64,000 bases of DNA from Opitutaceae bacterium. GTDB lineage: Bacteria; Verrucomicrobiota; Verrucomicrobiia; Opitutales; Opitutaceae. Each line of letters opens with the position of its first letter. Position 1 is the first letter of the stretch. The stretch covers positions 1-64,000 of the forward strand of contig PLXS01000010.1 in the NCBI GenBank assembly GCA_003151515.1, written 5' to 3'. Positions 30,320 to 38,505 of the stretch are shown piece by piece. The notes below the pieces were generated by a model. The model had not been told where the DNA came from. It made no database searches and saw only the letters and a program-made list of their open reading frames with translations. The position numbers and the translations under genes were made by a program.

Positions 30320-30365
30320 TTGCAATATTCCTCTCATGGTATATACGCTTGAAGGAATATATTCC
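30320..30365 (+). promoter_or_regulatory. ars promoter with palindromic ArsR operator candidate
   Basis: A -35-like TTGCAA (30320-30325) and a -10-like TATACG (30342-30347) are 16 bp apart. A perfect 12-bp palindrome GGAATATATTCC lies at 30354-30365, at the expected transcription start. A matching half-site ATATTCC (30325-30331) overlaps the -35, so two ATATTCC/GGAATAT arms flank the promoter. This is the layout expected for autorepression by ArsR, encoded 24 bp downstream. Binding is inferred. Confidence 0.7.
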
Positions 30366-30388
30366 CAAACGCGACACCCCCTGAACCC

Positions 30389-30775
30389 ATGAGACTGGTA
30401 AAGATCTACGAGTGCCTTTGCGATCCGACGCGCCTTCGGATATTGAACCTGCTCGCCGGCGGCGCCCTCTGCGTGTGCGACATCCAGGCCGTCCTTGGGG
30501 AGCCCCAGGTCAAGGTCTCCAAGCACCTCGCCTACCTGCGCGCCCACCGGCTGGTCGAGGCCCGCCGGAAGTCCAACTGGATGATCTATGGGCTCCCCAG
30601 CCGCAGGCCGCGGGAGTTGTCGGCGAACCTGGCCTGCCTGCAGGACTGCGCGCGGGAGGACCCGGTGTTTGCCCGGGACGCAGCCGGTCTTCGCAGGCTT
30701 CAGAGGAACCCGGGAAAGGGCAGCCCCGCCTGCTGCGGCCCGAGGCCGCGCGCCGGGGCGGCCGGCGCCCCATGA
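30389..30775 (+). CDS. arsR: ArsR family metalloid-responsive repressor
   Basis: A 128-aa winged-helix repressor. Cys28 and Cys30 sit in LCVCDIQ, the arsenite-binding position of R773-type ArsR, but the usual third cysteine of CVCDLC is Gln. Additional cysteines occur later (CLQDC and a C-terminal CC) and may complete the site. The recognition helix is VKVSKHLAYLRAHRLV. It should repress the operon until arsenite binds, acting on the palindrome just upstream. Its stop overlaps the arsC start (ATGA). Confidence 0.93.
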   Translation: MRLVKIYECLCDPTRLRILNLLAGGALCVCDIQAVLGEPQVKVSKHLAYLRAHRLVEARRKSNWMIYGLPSRRPRELSANLACLQDCAREDPVFARDAAGLRRLQRNPGKGSPACCGPRPRAGAAGAP

Positions 30776-31260
30776 GCGCCGTCCCCTTCAAGGTCCTCAT
30801 CCTGTGCACGGGCAATTCCGCCCGCAGCATCATCGGCGAGTACCTCTTGAACCCAAAGGGCAAGGGGCGCTTCGAGGCCTTCAGCGCCGGGGCCGGGCCC
30901 GCCGGCGCCGTGAACCCGCTGGCCCTCTGGGTCCTGAAGGACCGCTACGGCATCGACGCGTCCGGCGCCCGCAGCAAGTCGTGGGATGAGTTCAGGGACG
31001 TCAAATTCGACTTCGTGATCACGGTCTGCGACAGCGCGAGGGAGGCCTGCCCGGTCTGGCCCGGGCAGCCGGTCCTGGCGCACTGGGGCTCGCCGGATCC
31101 GGCGGCCTTCGAGGGCGCCGACAAGGAGAGGCGGTGGATGTTCGTGCAGGTCGCCTCGCAGATCGCGAGGCGGATCGACCTGCTGTGCGCCCTGCCCGAC
31201 CACGAGCTCAGAAAGCTGCAGATCGAGCGGATCGCCGCGCAAACCCCCTTTCGGACTTGA
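30772..31260 (+). CDS. arsC: Arsenate reductase, LMW-phosphatase-like (thioredoxin-type)
   Basis: A 162-aa arsenate reductase that converts arsenate to arsenite for export. The P-loop is LCTGNSARS with nucleophile Cys12 and Arg18; the relay cysteines are Cys86 and Cys93 in TVCDSAREAC. HWGSPDPA follows as in this family. The gene overlaps arsR (ATGA) and acr3 (TTGA), so translation of all three is likely coupled. Confidence 0.94.
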   Translation: MSAVPFKVLILCTGNSARSIIGEYLLNPKGKGRFEAFSAGAGPAGAVNPLALWVLKDRYGIDASGARSKSWDEFRDVKFDFVITVCDSAREACPVWPGQPVLAHWGSPDPAAFEGADKERRWMFVQVASQIARRIDLLCALPDHELRKLQIERIAAQTPFRT

Positions 31261-32354
31261 GCAACGGGCGGCAGGCACCGGTCCGCAAGCGCCTCGGCTT
31301 CTTCGAGCGCTACCTCTCGGTCTGGGTGCTGCTGTGCATGGTGGCCGGGGTGTCCGCAGGCGCGCTGCTGCCGGGCCTCACCTCCGCGCTAAGCCGCATG
31401 GACTTCGGCCGGGACTCGCACGTCAACGTGCCGATCAGCGTCCTGCTCTGGCTCATGATCTACCCGATGATGCTCAAGGTGGACTTCGGCTCCATCGGCG
31501 GCATCGCCAGGCGGCCCAAGGGGCTCGTGGTGACCCTGTTCATAAACTGGCTTGTCAAGCCGCTCGGGATGGCGGCCCTAGCCACGATCTTCATGCGGCA
31601 CGTCTTCGCGGCGTGGATCGACCCGGAGACGGCAAAGGGCTTCACGGCGGGCCTCATCATACTCGCGGCGGCGCCCTGCACGGCCATGGTCTTCGTCTGG
31701 TCGTACCTGACCGACGGCGACCCCGCCTACACGCTCGTCCAGGTGGCATTGAACGACCTGATCATGCTCGTCGCCTTCGCGCCCATCGTGATGCTCCTGT
31801 GCGGGGTGGCGCACGTCGTCGTTCCCGCGCAGGTGCTCGTGACCTCGGTCGTCGTGTTCATCGTGATTCCCCTGGCCGCGGGCTGGCTGACGAGGGTCGC
31901 TCTCCTCAGGGCGCGCGGCAGGCCGTGGTTCGAGGAGCGGTTCCTGCCGCGCTTTCATCCCGTTATGGTGGGCGCCCTGCTGCTCACGCTGGTGCTCATA
32001 TTCGCCTTCCAGTCGCACAATCTGATCAGCCGCTGGTTCATGGTCGCCCTCATCGCGGTGCCGATCGTCCTGCAGGTCTATTTCAATTCCGGGCTGACCT
32101 ACCTGCTCATGCGGCTCTGGGGGGTGGAGCACAGCGTGGCGGCGCCCGGCTCGCTGATCGGGGCAAGCAACTTCTTCGAGCTGGCCGTGGCGGTCGCGAT
32201 CGCCCTCTTCGGGCCGGGCTCGCCCGCGGCTCTGGCGACCGTCGTCGGCGTCCTCGTCGAGGTGCCTGTGATGCTGTCCATCTGCCGCGCGTGCAACGCG
32301 ACGCGCCCGTGGTACGAGCGGCGGTTCGCCGGGCGCCCGCAGGGCGCCCGATGA
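31257..32354 (+). CDS. acr3: ACR3 family arsenite efflux permease
   Basis: A 365-aa membrane transporter with about ten helices. It starts LGFFERYLSVWVLLCMVAG and contains the conserved ILAAAPCTAMVFVWSYL segment with the essential cysteine, followed by NDLIMLVAFAP. It exports arsenite produced by ArsC. No ATG is available before the first helix; the TTG at 31257, overlapping the arsC stop as TTGA, is the only start that preserves the N-terminus. Sometimes called ArsB, but the sequence is ACR3-type. It is convergent with the dienelactone hydrolase gene, 19 bp away. Confidence 0.93.
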   Translation: MSNGRQAPVRKRLGFFERYLSVWVLLCMVAGVSAGALLPGLTSALSRMDFGRDSHVNVPISVLLWLMIYPMMLKVDFGSIGGIARRPKGLVVTLFINWLVKPLGMAALATIFMRHVFAAWIDPETAKGFTAGLIILAAAPCTAMVFVWSYLTDGDPAYTLVQVALNDLIMLVAFAPIVMLLCGVAHVVVPAQVLVTSVVVFIVIPLAAGWLTRVALLRARGRPWFEERFLPRFHPVMVGALLLTLVLIFAFQSHNLISRWFMVALIAVPIVLQVYFNSGLTYLLMRLWGVEHSVAAPGSLIGASNFFELAVAVAIALFGPGSPAALATVVGVLVEVPVMLSICRACNATRPWYERRFAGRPQGAR

Positions 32355-32373
32355 CACCCGGTCCGCGGCCGCC

Positions 32374-33183
32374 CTAGGAGCCCGACGAGACGAAGAGCTC
32401 GGCGAAGAAGGCCTTCATGTCCTCCCATGAGCGCTTGTCGGCCGAAGGGCTGTAGCCCACGAACCCCTTCATCCCGGGGTTCGCCTGCGCGATCGCGTCC
32501 ACGGCCGGGTTCGTGAAGGCGTGCAGCGCCCCGGCGTACTGTACGAAGCGGTAGTCGATCTTCGTGTCGTTGAGCGACTTCAGGTAGGCGTCGAGCTGCT
32601 CGGGCTTGACCGAGGGGTCGATGCCCCCGTTGCAGATGAGGAACTTGGCCTTGTTCCTTGCGGCGGACTCCGGCGTCGCGGGTATGAGGCCGCCGTGGAA
32701 GCTCACGATCCCAACGAGCGGGGCCCCCGAGTACGCGAGGGCCTGCACCGTCGAGCCCCCGAAGCAGTAGCCGATCGCCGCGATCCTCGCGGGATCAGCC
32801 AGGCCCGTGGCAAGCAGCTGGTCCAGGCCCGCCTGCGCGCGCTGGGCCATGAGCGGCTTGCCGTAGAACTGGCCAGCGAGCCCCCCTGCCGTCTGCGGGT
32901 CCGTGGCGACCACGCCCTTTCCGTACATGTCCAGGGCGAACGCGACGTAGCCCATCTTCGCAAGCTGCACGGCGCGGCCCTTCACGTAGTCGTTCAGGCC
33001 CCACCACTCGTGCACGATCAGGATGCCCGGGGGCTTGGCTCCCTTGGTCTTGGCGTCGTCGTACGCGAGGAACCCGCGCAGCTTCACGCCATCGTGTTCG
33101 TAGTCGACGTCGCGCGTCACGACGGAGGCAAGGGAGGAGGTGGCCGCAAGGCCCGCTGCGAGGGTTGCAATGAGTGGTTTCAT
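32374..33183 (-). CDS. Exported dienelactone hydrolase family protein
   Basis: A 269-aa alpha/beta-hydrolase with a signal peptide (MKPLIATLAAGLAATSSLAS). The catalytic triad is Cys140 in GYCFGGS (a cysteine nucleophile, as in true dienelactone hydrolases), Asp189 and His221 (ALHAFTNP). ILIVHEWWGLN is the typical oxyanion-side motif. The periplasmic location distinguishes it from the cytoplasmic ortho-cleavage pathway enzyme; the substrate is not known. ATG at 33183 is chosen for the signal; a sigma70-like promoter lies directly upstream. Confidence 0.92.
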   Translation of the reverse strand: MKPLIATLAAGLAATSSLASVVTRDVDYEHDGVKLRGFLAYDDAKTKGAKPPGILIVHEWWGLNDYVKGRAVQLAKMGYVAFALDMYGKGVVATDPQTAGGLAGQFYGKPLMAQRAQAGLDQLLATGLADPARIAAIGYCFGGSTVQALAYSGAPLVGIVSFHGGLIPATPESAARNKAKFLICNGGIDPSVKPEQLDAYLKSLNDTKIDYRFVQYAGALHAFTNPAVDAIAQANPGMKGFVGYSPSADKRSWEDMKAFFAELFVSSGS

Positions 33184-33200
33184 GGGTCGGGGATCCCATA

Positions 33201-33228
33201 GCAATACCCGACCCCGGCCCGCCGTCAA
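33201..33228 (-). promoter_or_regulatory. Sigma70-like promoter of the dienelactone hydrolase gene
   Basis: On the minus strand TTGACG (33223-33228) and TATTGC (33201-33206) are 16 bp apart. Transcription would start near 33194, giving a leader of only about 10 nt before the ATG at 33183. Confidence 0.55.
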
Positions 33229-33244
33229 ATCCGCCGGGGGCGCC

Positions 33245-33688
33245 TCAGGTGTGCAGGCCGCCCGTGATGTAGTTCTTCAGGTGGTCCGCCTCGGCCCTGC
33301 TGGTGTCAGCGACCCACCTCGAGATGTCGCCTATCGAGATGAGCCCCGTGAGCCTGCCCGCGTCCACGACCGGGATGTGCCGGCAGCTCTTCTCGGCGAA
33401 CAGGATCATCGTCTGCTCCACGGTCGTGTCGGGCGGGATCGTGATGACGTCCGCCGTCATGACGTCGGCCACCCTCGTGGTCTTCGGGTCGACTCCGTCG
33501 CCGACTATCCGGCGAAGGACGTCGCGCTCGGTGAATATCCCCACGATGCGGCCCGAGTCGATGATGACCACGCAGCCGATCCGGTTCTTGTTCATCTCGG
33601 CCACGGCGTCGGCGACTGTGATCGTCGAGGCCACGGCGTGCACTACTGACCCTTTCCTCTCAATCAGCGCCGAAACTGGGGTGTCCAT
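33245..33688 (-). CDS. Tandem CBS-domain protein
   Basis: A 147-aa protein made almost entirely of two CBS motifs (about 10-65 and 75-130): MNKNRIGCVVIIDSGRIVGIFTERDVLRRI and FAEKSCRHIPVVDAGRLTGLISIGDI. Paired CBS domains bind adenosine nucleotides. As a stand-alone module it may regulate a partner protein, which is not identified. ATG 33688 gives the compact module; the upstream in-frame extension overlaps the divergent membrane-protein gene. Confidence 0.9.
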   Translation of the reverse strand: MDTPVSALIERKGSVVHAVASTITVADAVAEMNKNRIGCVVIIDSGRIVGIFTERDVLRRIVGDGVDPKTTRVADVMTADVITIPPDTTVEQTMILFAEKSCRHIPVVDAGRLTGLISIGDISRWVADTSRAEADHLKNYITGGLHT

Positions 33689-33839
33689 GGGGTGTAGGGG
33701 ATTCTTGGGGTACGCGCAAATATCGCCGCGCCCGTCCCGATCGCAACTCCCAAAACGCGGTAGTTCGGGCGCGCCGGCGCCAGGGGCGCGAAGATTGGGA
33801 TTCACTCGCGCCCCCGCACCGGCAACCCTTCCCCCACGG

Positions 33840-34343
33840 ATGAAACCGCCCCCCCTGCCCGAGGAGATCCTGCGCCGGGTCCTGCGCGTCGCTTCTTTCG
33901 ACGGGACCTGCGTCCTTGTGATCGCGGCCGCGGGCGCGCTGGTCTCCGCCTCGTGGAGGGACGTCGCGGGCGCGGTGGTCGGCCTGCTCGTCGCGGGGGC
34001 GGCCTCCATGGAGCTGCACGGCGCCGGACTTCTGCGCTCGGGCGACGCTCGCGGGATGCGCTGGCTCGTCTCGAGCCAGCTCTGCATCCTGGCCTCGATC
34101 CTGGCCTACGTCGGCTACCGCATCTCCAACCCGGACATCTCCGCGCTTCGCAAGCTCGTGACGCCCGAGTTGGCCGAGCAGATCCAGCAGGCCGGCCTTT
34201 CGGTGGACCAGTTTCTCACCGAGCTTCCGCGCCTCTTCGCGTTCGCGGTCGCCGTCGCTACGATCCTCTTCCAGGGCGGCATGGCCATCTACTACCTGCG
34301 CAGGGGCGCGGCGGTCGAGGCGGCGCTGCGCGAGGAGGACTAG
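33840..34343 (+). CDS. Uncharacterised small membrane protein
   Basis: A 167-aa protein that I do not recognise. It has four probable membrane segments: about 23-38, 42-60, 75-92 (LVSSQLCILASILAYVGY) and 135-152 (LFAFAVAVATILFQGGMAIYY). A soluble helical part lies at 93-130 (LRKLVTPELAEQIQQAGLSVDQFL), and there is a short charged C-terminus. It is divergent from the CBS-protein gene and convergent with the next gene, with which it shares a CTAG stop. Codon use looks like its neighbours. Confidence 0.75.
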   Translation: MKPPPLPEEILRRVLRVASFDGTCVLVIAAAGALVSASWRDVAGAVVGLLVAGAASMELHGAGLLRSGDARGMRWLVSSQLCILASILAYVGYRISNPDISALRKLVTPELAEQIQQAGLSVDQFLTELPRLFAFAVAVATILFQGGMAIYYLRRGAAVEAALREED

Positions 34344-35368
34344 CCCCCCGGGCCGGGGGCGCCACCGGGGCTGAAATCAAGGTTCAGGGCGACCATGGAC
34401 CTGCGGGGGATCCCGTTCACGAGCTTCGGCATGAAGAGCCAGCCCCCAACGGTGCGCTGAATTGCGTACGCGACGGCCGGGGGGACGACGGCCGCAGGGG
34501 TCACGTCCTCGACCGTGCCGTCCTCCGTCACGGCGAAGTCGACCCTGAGCAGGGCCGGGACGCCGGAAAGGTCCGCGTGCTCCGGCAGTATCGGCGGGAA
34601 CTTGAGGTACGGGGACGCCGCGAGCGTGTCGGCGGCGTGCTTCTGGCGGTAGAGGGCGAGGACCTTCTCATGGCGCAGCATCTCCACGCGTCGGAAGAGC
34701 AGCCCAAGCGTGTCGGACATGTTGGTCCGGATCTCGCGGCCGCGCGAGAAGAAGATCGGAAGGTAGTACATGGGGCGCCCGCCGAAGTCCACGTACACGA
34801 AGCTGGCGTCCACCTTCGTCTCCGCGCCCGCCCGCAGGTCGCCCAGCCGGTCGAAGGCCACAGCCATGTGCGGGTCGTCGGTCTCCCCTCTCAGGTACCC
34901 AACTCCGTAGAAGAGGAGCGCCACGTAGCACTCGGGGTAGTCTCGCGACGCGACGACCGTCGCCTTGTACTCGCTTCCCGTGGACACGACGCCCCCGTCG
35001 GCCTGCGCCCCGTTTGTGAACCTCCACACGCGGGTGATCTTGTTGGAGGACTCCGCCTGCCTCCTCACCTCGAGGCTTCCGGGGAGGAACGCGTTCACCC
35101 TCGCCGTCTGGAATCCGGAGGAAGCCGTCACGCGCGCCCTCTTCCCGTCCCTGTCAATCACGGCGATGTTTCCGTCGACGCCCACCACCGGGTAGGGGTG
35201 GTCCTTGTAGTAACCTAGTAGCGCCGTCGGGTGGGGGGCCGCCGGCACGGCCTGGGAGGCCCCGAACTGCAGCCAGTCGTCGGGCTCGGCTGCCCCCAGG
35301 CACGGCCCCGCCGCCGCGAGGCAGAGGAGGACTGCGGATGCCGCTCGGACGCCCATGCGTAGATCCAT
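34340..35368 (-). CDS. Exported protein with TonB-C-like C-terminal domain
   Basis: A 342-aa protein with a signal peptide (MDLRMGVRAASAVLLCLAAAGPCLG). The central region is unrecognised. The C-terminal about 75 residues resemble a TonB C-terminal domain: LRVDFAVTEDGTVEDVTP, then AYAIQRTVGGWLFMPKLVNGIP. Domains of this type without a membrane anchor occur in exported Verrucomicrobia proteins. No ExbB/D genes are nearby, so a classical energy-transducing role is unlikely. The stop is shared antisense (CTAG) with the small membrane protein gene. Confidence 0.75.
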   Translation of the reverse strand: MDLRMGVRAASAVLLCLAAAGPCLGAAEPDDWLQFGASQAVPAAPHPTALLGYYKDHPYPVVGVDGNIAVIDRDGKRARVTASSGFQTARVNAFLPGSLEVRRQAESSNKITRVWRFTNGAQADGGVVSTGSEYKATVVASRDYPECYVALLFYGVGYLRGETDDPHMAVAFDRLGDLRAGAETKVDASFVYVDFGGRPMYYLPIFFSRGREIRTNMSDTLGLLFRRVEMLRHEKVLALYRQKHAADTLAASPYLKFPPILPEHADLSGVPALLRVDFAVTEDGTVEDVTPAAVVPPAVAYAIQRTVGGWLFMPKLVNGIPRRSMVALNLDFSPGGAPGPGG

Positions 35369-35455
35369 CCGCGCGCAGCCTCCGGGTGCAAGCCGCTTCG
35401 CTCCCTACGCCAGAGCGCTCTTGCCAGCCCCGGCGGCCTGCGCCACGGTCCCCGC

Positions 35456-36244
35456 GTGCTTCGCCGTGCAACCGCGACTCTCGTGGCCGGCCTGGGGCTC
35501 GCGGCCTCGTGCCCGGCGGCCCCTCCCGACCTTGGCGGACGCGAGGTCATCGTCGCCGTGGAGGACGATTACCCCCCCTTCAACTACGTCGACCCCGGCA
35601 CGGGCCGCGCCGTGGGCTGGGACTACGACGCCTTGAGGGAAATCGGGCGGCGGCTCAACTTCCGCCCCGTTTTCAGGGAGATCTCCTGGGACAGCATGAT
35701 CCAGGGGGTGGCGACCGGGCAGTTCGACATGGCGGCGAACGGGATCACCGTCACTCCCGAGCGCGCTCGCGTGGTCGACTTCTCCTCGAGCTATGCGCAG
35801 GTGCACCAGCGCCTGCTCGTGCGCAAGGATGAGCGGCGCTTCGGCTCGCTTGAGGAGTTCGCGCGGGCCGCGGGCGCGCGCCTCGGCGCCCAGAAGGGCA
35901 ACACCAACTACACGCGGGCCGAGGAGCTCGCCGGCAGCTCCCGGGTCGTCGCCTACGACGGATTCGGAGAGCTCGTCCAGGCCCTGCTCAACGCCGACCT
36001 GGACGCGGTCATCATAGACGACGTCGGCGGCCAGGGCTACGTGGGCGCCAACGCGCAGCGCCTGCGCCTGCTGGACGGAGCGCTTGCGGCGCAGGACCTG
36101 GCCATCGTCTTCACCCGAGACTCGGCGCTGCGGCCCGCGGTGGACGCCGCGCTCCTGGCGATGAGGTCCGACGGGACGCTCGGGCGGCTCAACTCCGCCT
36201 GGTTCTCGCCGGCCTTCCGGGTCGGCGCCCAGCCCAAGCCGTGA
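35456..36244 (+). CDS. ABC transporter substrate-binding protein, polar amino acid type
   Basis: A 262-aa family 3 solute-binding protein with a signal peptide (LRRATATLVAGLGLAASCPAA; the Cys could be a lipidation site, but the lipobox is weak). The SBP_bac_3 core includes VAVEDDYPPFNYVD, GWDYDALREI and ISWDSMIQGVATGQFDMAANGITVTPERARVVDFS. It would deliver an amino acid or similar small ligand to the permease and ATPase encoded next. GTG at 35456 is the start that keeps the signal. The gene is divergent from the TonB-C-like gene. Confidence 0.93.
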   Translation: MLRRATATLVAGLGLAASCPAAPPDLGGREVIVAVEDDYPPFNYVDPGTGRAVGWDYDALREIGRRLNFRPVFREISWDSMIQGVATGQFDMAANGITVTPERARVVDFSSSYAQVHQRLLVRKDERRFGSLEEFARAAGARLGAQKGNTNYTRAEELAGSSRVVAYDGFGELVQALLNADLDAVIIDDVGGQGYVGANAQRLRLLDGALAAQDLAIVFTRDSALRPAVDAALLAMRSDGTLGRLNSAWFSPAFRVGAQPKP

Positions 36245-36257
36245 GGCGCCTCGCTTC

Positions 36258-37079
36258 ATGATCGGGCCGGACGGCCACCTCTACTCGGGCCCCTCGGGCC
36301 GCCTTGCCCGGGCGCCCTGGTGGGCGCTCGCCCTGGCGCTCGCGGCCACGGTGTTCGCCTGGCGCACGGCGACAAGCGCCCTGTACGCGGACATCTTCTG
36401 GCGGATCCTCTCGGGCCTGGGGGTGACGCTGGCCGTGACGGCGGCCGCGTTCCCGCTCGCGGTCGCCCTGGGGCTCGCGACCGCGCTCGGCCTCGTGTCC
36501 GGCCACCCGGTGCGCCGCAACGCCGCGGCGCTCTACGTCCAGGTGGCGCGGGGCGTGCCGATCCTCGTGCAGATCTTCATCGTGGCGTTCGTCGCCGTGC
36601 CGCTTGGCGTGGACGCGCTGCGCTGGGCCGGCCACGGCAGCGCCGCCCTCGGTGGGCTCCGCGCCTCGGACGTCCCCATGGGGGCGCGGGTCGTCGCCGC
36701 CCTCGTCTGCGCGTACGGGGCGTTCGAGGCCGAAACCATCCGCGGGGGCCTTACGTCGCTGCACCGCGGCCAGGCCGAGGCCGCGCGCGCCCTCGGGCTC
36801 TCGCAGAGGCAGGCGCTCTGGCACGTGCTCCTGCCGCAGACGGTGCGCAGGATCCTCCCCACCCTGGGCAACGACCTGATCTCGCTCCTCAAGGACTCCT
36901 CGCTCGTCTCCGTCCTGGGCGTGCGCGACATGACGCAGGAGGCGCGCCTGTACGCGAGCGCCACCTTCCGCTACACCGAGAGCCTGACGCTCCTCGCCCT
37001 CTTCTACCTCGCGCTCACGCTCGTCCTGGCCATGGGGGTCAAGGCGCTCGAGCACCGCTACCGCCGCCATGCCGCCTGA
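36258..37079 (+). CDS. Amino acid ABC transporter permease (HisM/GlnP type)
   Basis: A 273-aa inner-membrane permease with about five helices and the EAA-loop region EAARALGLSQRQALWHVLLPQTVRRILP, typical of polar amino acid importers. ARGVPILVQIF is another family signature. It starts 13 bp after the binding-protein gene and overlaps the ATPase gene by 11 bp, so it belongs to one operon. Only one permease is encoded, so a homodimer is likely. Confidence 0.93.
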   Translation: MIGPDGHLYSGPSGRLARAPWWALALALAATVFAWRTATSALYADIFWRILSGLGVTLAVTAAAFPLAVALGLATALGLVSGHPVRRNAAALYVQVARGVPILVQIFIVAFVAVPLGVDALRWAGHGSAALGGLRASDVPMGARVVAALVCAYGAFEAETIRGGLTSLHRGQAEAARALGLSQRQALWHVLLPQTVRRILPTLGNDLISLLKDSSLVSVLGVRDMTQEARLYASATFRYTESLTLLALFYLALTLVLAMGVKALEHRYRRHAA

Positions 37080-37812
37080 GCGCGCCAACGCGGCCGTGAT
37101 CGAGGCCCGATCCATCGTGAAGCGCTTCGGCCCCGTCCGGGCCGTGGACGGGATCTCGCTCGAGATCGCCGCCGGCAGGGTGACGGCCATCCTGGGCCCG
37201 AGCGGCTCCGGCAAGTCGACGCTGCTGCGCTGCCTCAACTTCATGGAGATACCGGACTCGGGCGAGGTGCTCTTCCTGGGGAGCCCCGTGCGGGTGAGGG
37301 ACCGGGCCCTGGACGGCCTGCGGGCCCGCGTCGGGATGGTCTTCCAGCAGTTCAACCTCTTCCCCCACCTGCGCGTCTGGGAGAACGTCGCCCTGGCGCC
37401 GCGCGTCGTTCGCGGGGCCCCGTCGCCGGTCGCGCGAAGCTTCGCGCTGGCGCTCCTTGACAGGGTCGGGCTCGCCGACAAGGCCCAAGCCCACCCCTCG
37501 GAGCTCTCGGGCGGCCAGCAGCAGCGAGCCGCGATAGCGCGGGCGCTCGCCATGGAGCCCGTCGCCCTCCTCTTCGACGAGCCGACGTCCGCCCTTGACC
37601 CCGAGCTGCGGGGCGAGGTGCTGGAGGTCATGCGATCCCTGGCGGCCGAGGGCAGGACGATGGCCGTCGTCACCCACGAGGTGGCGTTCGCCCGCGCCGT
37701 CGCGCACGAGGTCGTCTTCATGGACGCGGGCCGCGTCGTCGAGCGCGGCGCCCCGGCCCAGGTGATCGACGCCCCCGCCAACGAGCGCACCCGGCGCTTC
37801 TTCGCGAGCTAG
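37069..37812 (+). CDS. Amino acid ABC transporter ATP-binding protein (GlnQ type)
   Basis: A 247-aa ATPase with Walker A GPSGSGKST (43-51), Q-loop VFQQFNLFPHL, signature LSGGQQQRAAIARAL, Walker B LLFDEPTSALDPE and H-loop VVTHE. FQQFNLFPHLR and EPTSALDPEL are characteristic of the polar amino acid importers. It completes the three-gene importer operon. Confidence 0.95.
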   Translation: MPPERANAAVIEARSIVKRFGPVRAVDGISLEIAAGRVTAILGPSGSGKSTLLRCLNFMEIPDSGEVLFLGSPVRVRDRALDGLRARVGMVFQQFNLFPHLRVWENVALAPRVVRGAPSPVARSFALALLDRVGLADKAQAHPSELSGGQQQRAAIARALAMEPVALLFDEPTSALDPELRGEVLEVMRSLAAEGRTMAVVTHEVAFARAVAHEVVFMDAGRVVERGAPAQVIDAPANERTRRFFAS

Positions 37813-37863
37813 GGCGCTGGTGCGCCCTTGCGCCTGCGCGCCGCAGGCCCCACTGTGCCGCCC

Positions 37864-38505
37864 ATGCTCAAGGAGCGCTACATCGAGGCGAAGCGCAGGT
37901 GGGCGCAGAAGCAGCGGGCCGCGGGCGCAGCGCCGCGGCCCGTGCGCTCCACCGACCGGCTTCCCCCCGGCCAGAGGCTGACGGAGGGCTTCCCCGTGCT
38001 CGACCTGGGCGTGCGCCCCGAGATCCCGCTGTCCGAGTGGACGCTGACCCTGGACGGGCTGGTCGAGAGTCCGACCGTGCTCTCGTGGGAGCAGTTCGGC
38101 GCCCTGCCGCAGGTCGAGGACGTGAGCGACTTCCACTGCGTGACGACTTGGAGCAAGTACGACTGCCGCTGGGGCGGCGTCGCCCTGACGACCCTCTACG
38201 AGCTCGCGAAGCCGCGGCCCGAGGCCCGCTTCGCCTACTTCTCATCCTACGACGGCTACTCGACCAACGTCGCCCTGGAGCGCTGCCTCGACGACGACAC
38301 CCTGGTCGCAACGTCGTTCGACGGGGCGCCCCTGCCCCTCGAGCACGGCGGGCCGGCCCGCGCCATCATCCCCAAGCTCTACGCCTGGAAGGGCGCGAAG
38401 TTCGTCAAGGCGATCACGTTCCTCGCCGAGGACAAGCTCGGCTTCTGGGAGGTGCGGGGGTACTCGAACACCGCCGATCCCTGGACCGAGGACCGCTACG
38501 CCTGA
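37864..38505 (+). CDS. Sulfite oxidase-fold molybdopterin oxidoreductase (YedY/MsrP-like)
   Basis: A 213-aa molybdoenzyme domain. Cys92 in DFHCVTTWSKYDCRW is the expected molybdenum ligand. It carries the conserved PARAIIPKLYAWKGAKFV and FLAEDKLGFWE segments. Unlike MsrP/YedY it has no twin-arginine signal: the N-terminus is the short charged LKERYIEAKRRWAQK, so a cytoplasmic location is predicted, and no heme partner (MsrQ) is adjacent. ATG at 37864 is preferred over the upstream ATG at 37828. It overlaps the convergent parC 3' end by 10 bp. The substrate is unknown. Confidence 0.87.
   Translation: MLKERYIEAKRRWAQKQRAAGAAPRPVRSTDRLPPGQRLTEGFPVLDLGVRPEIPLSEWTLTLDGLVESPTVLSWEQFGALPQVEDVSDFHCVTTWSKYDCRWGGVALTTLYELAKPRPEARFAYFSSYDGYSTNVALERCLDDDTLVATSFDGAPLPLEHGGPARAIIPKLYAWKGAKFVKAITFLAEDKLGFWEVRGYSNTADPWTEDRYA

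Noticed and set aside
34340-35368. TonB-C-like protein as a true TonB energy transducer
   Set aside because: It has a cleavable-type signal, no proline-rich linker after a membrane anchor, and no ExbB/ExbD nearby.
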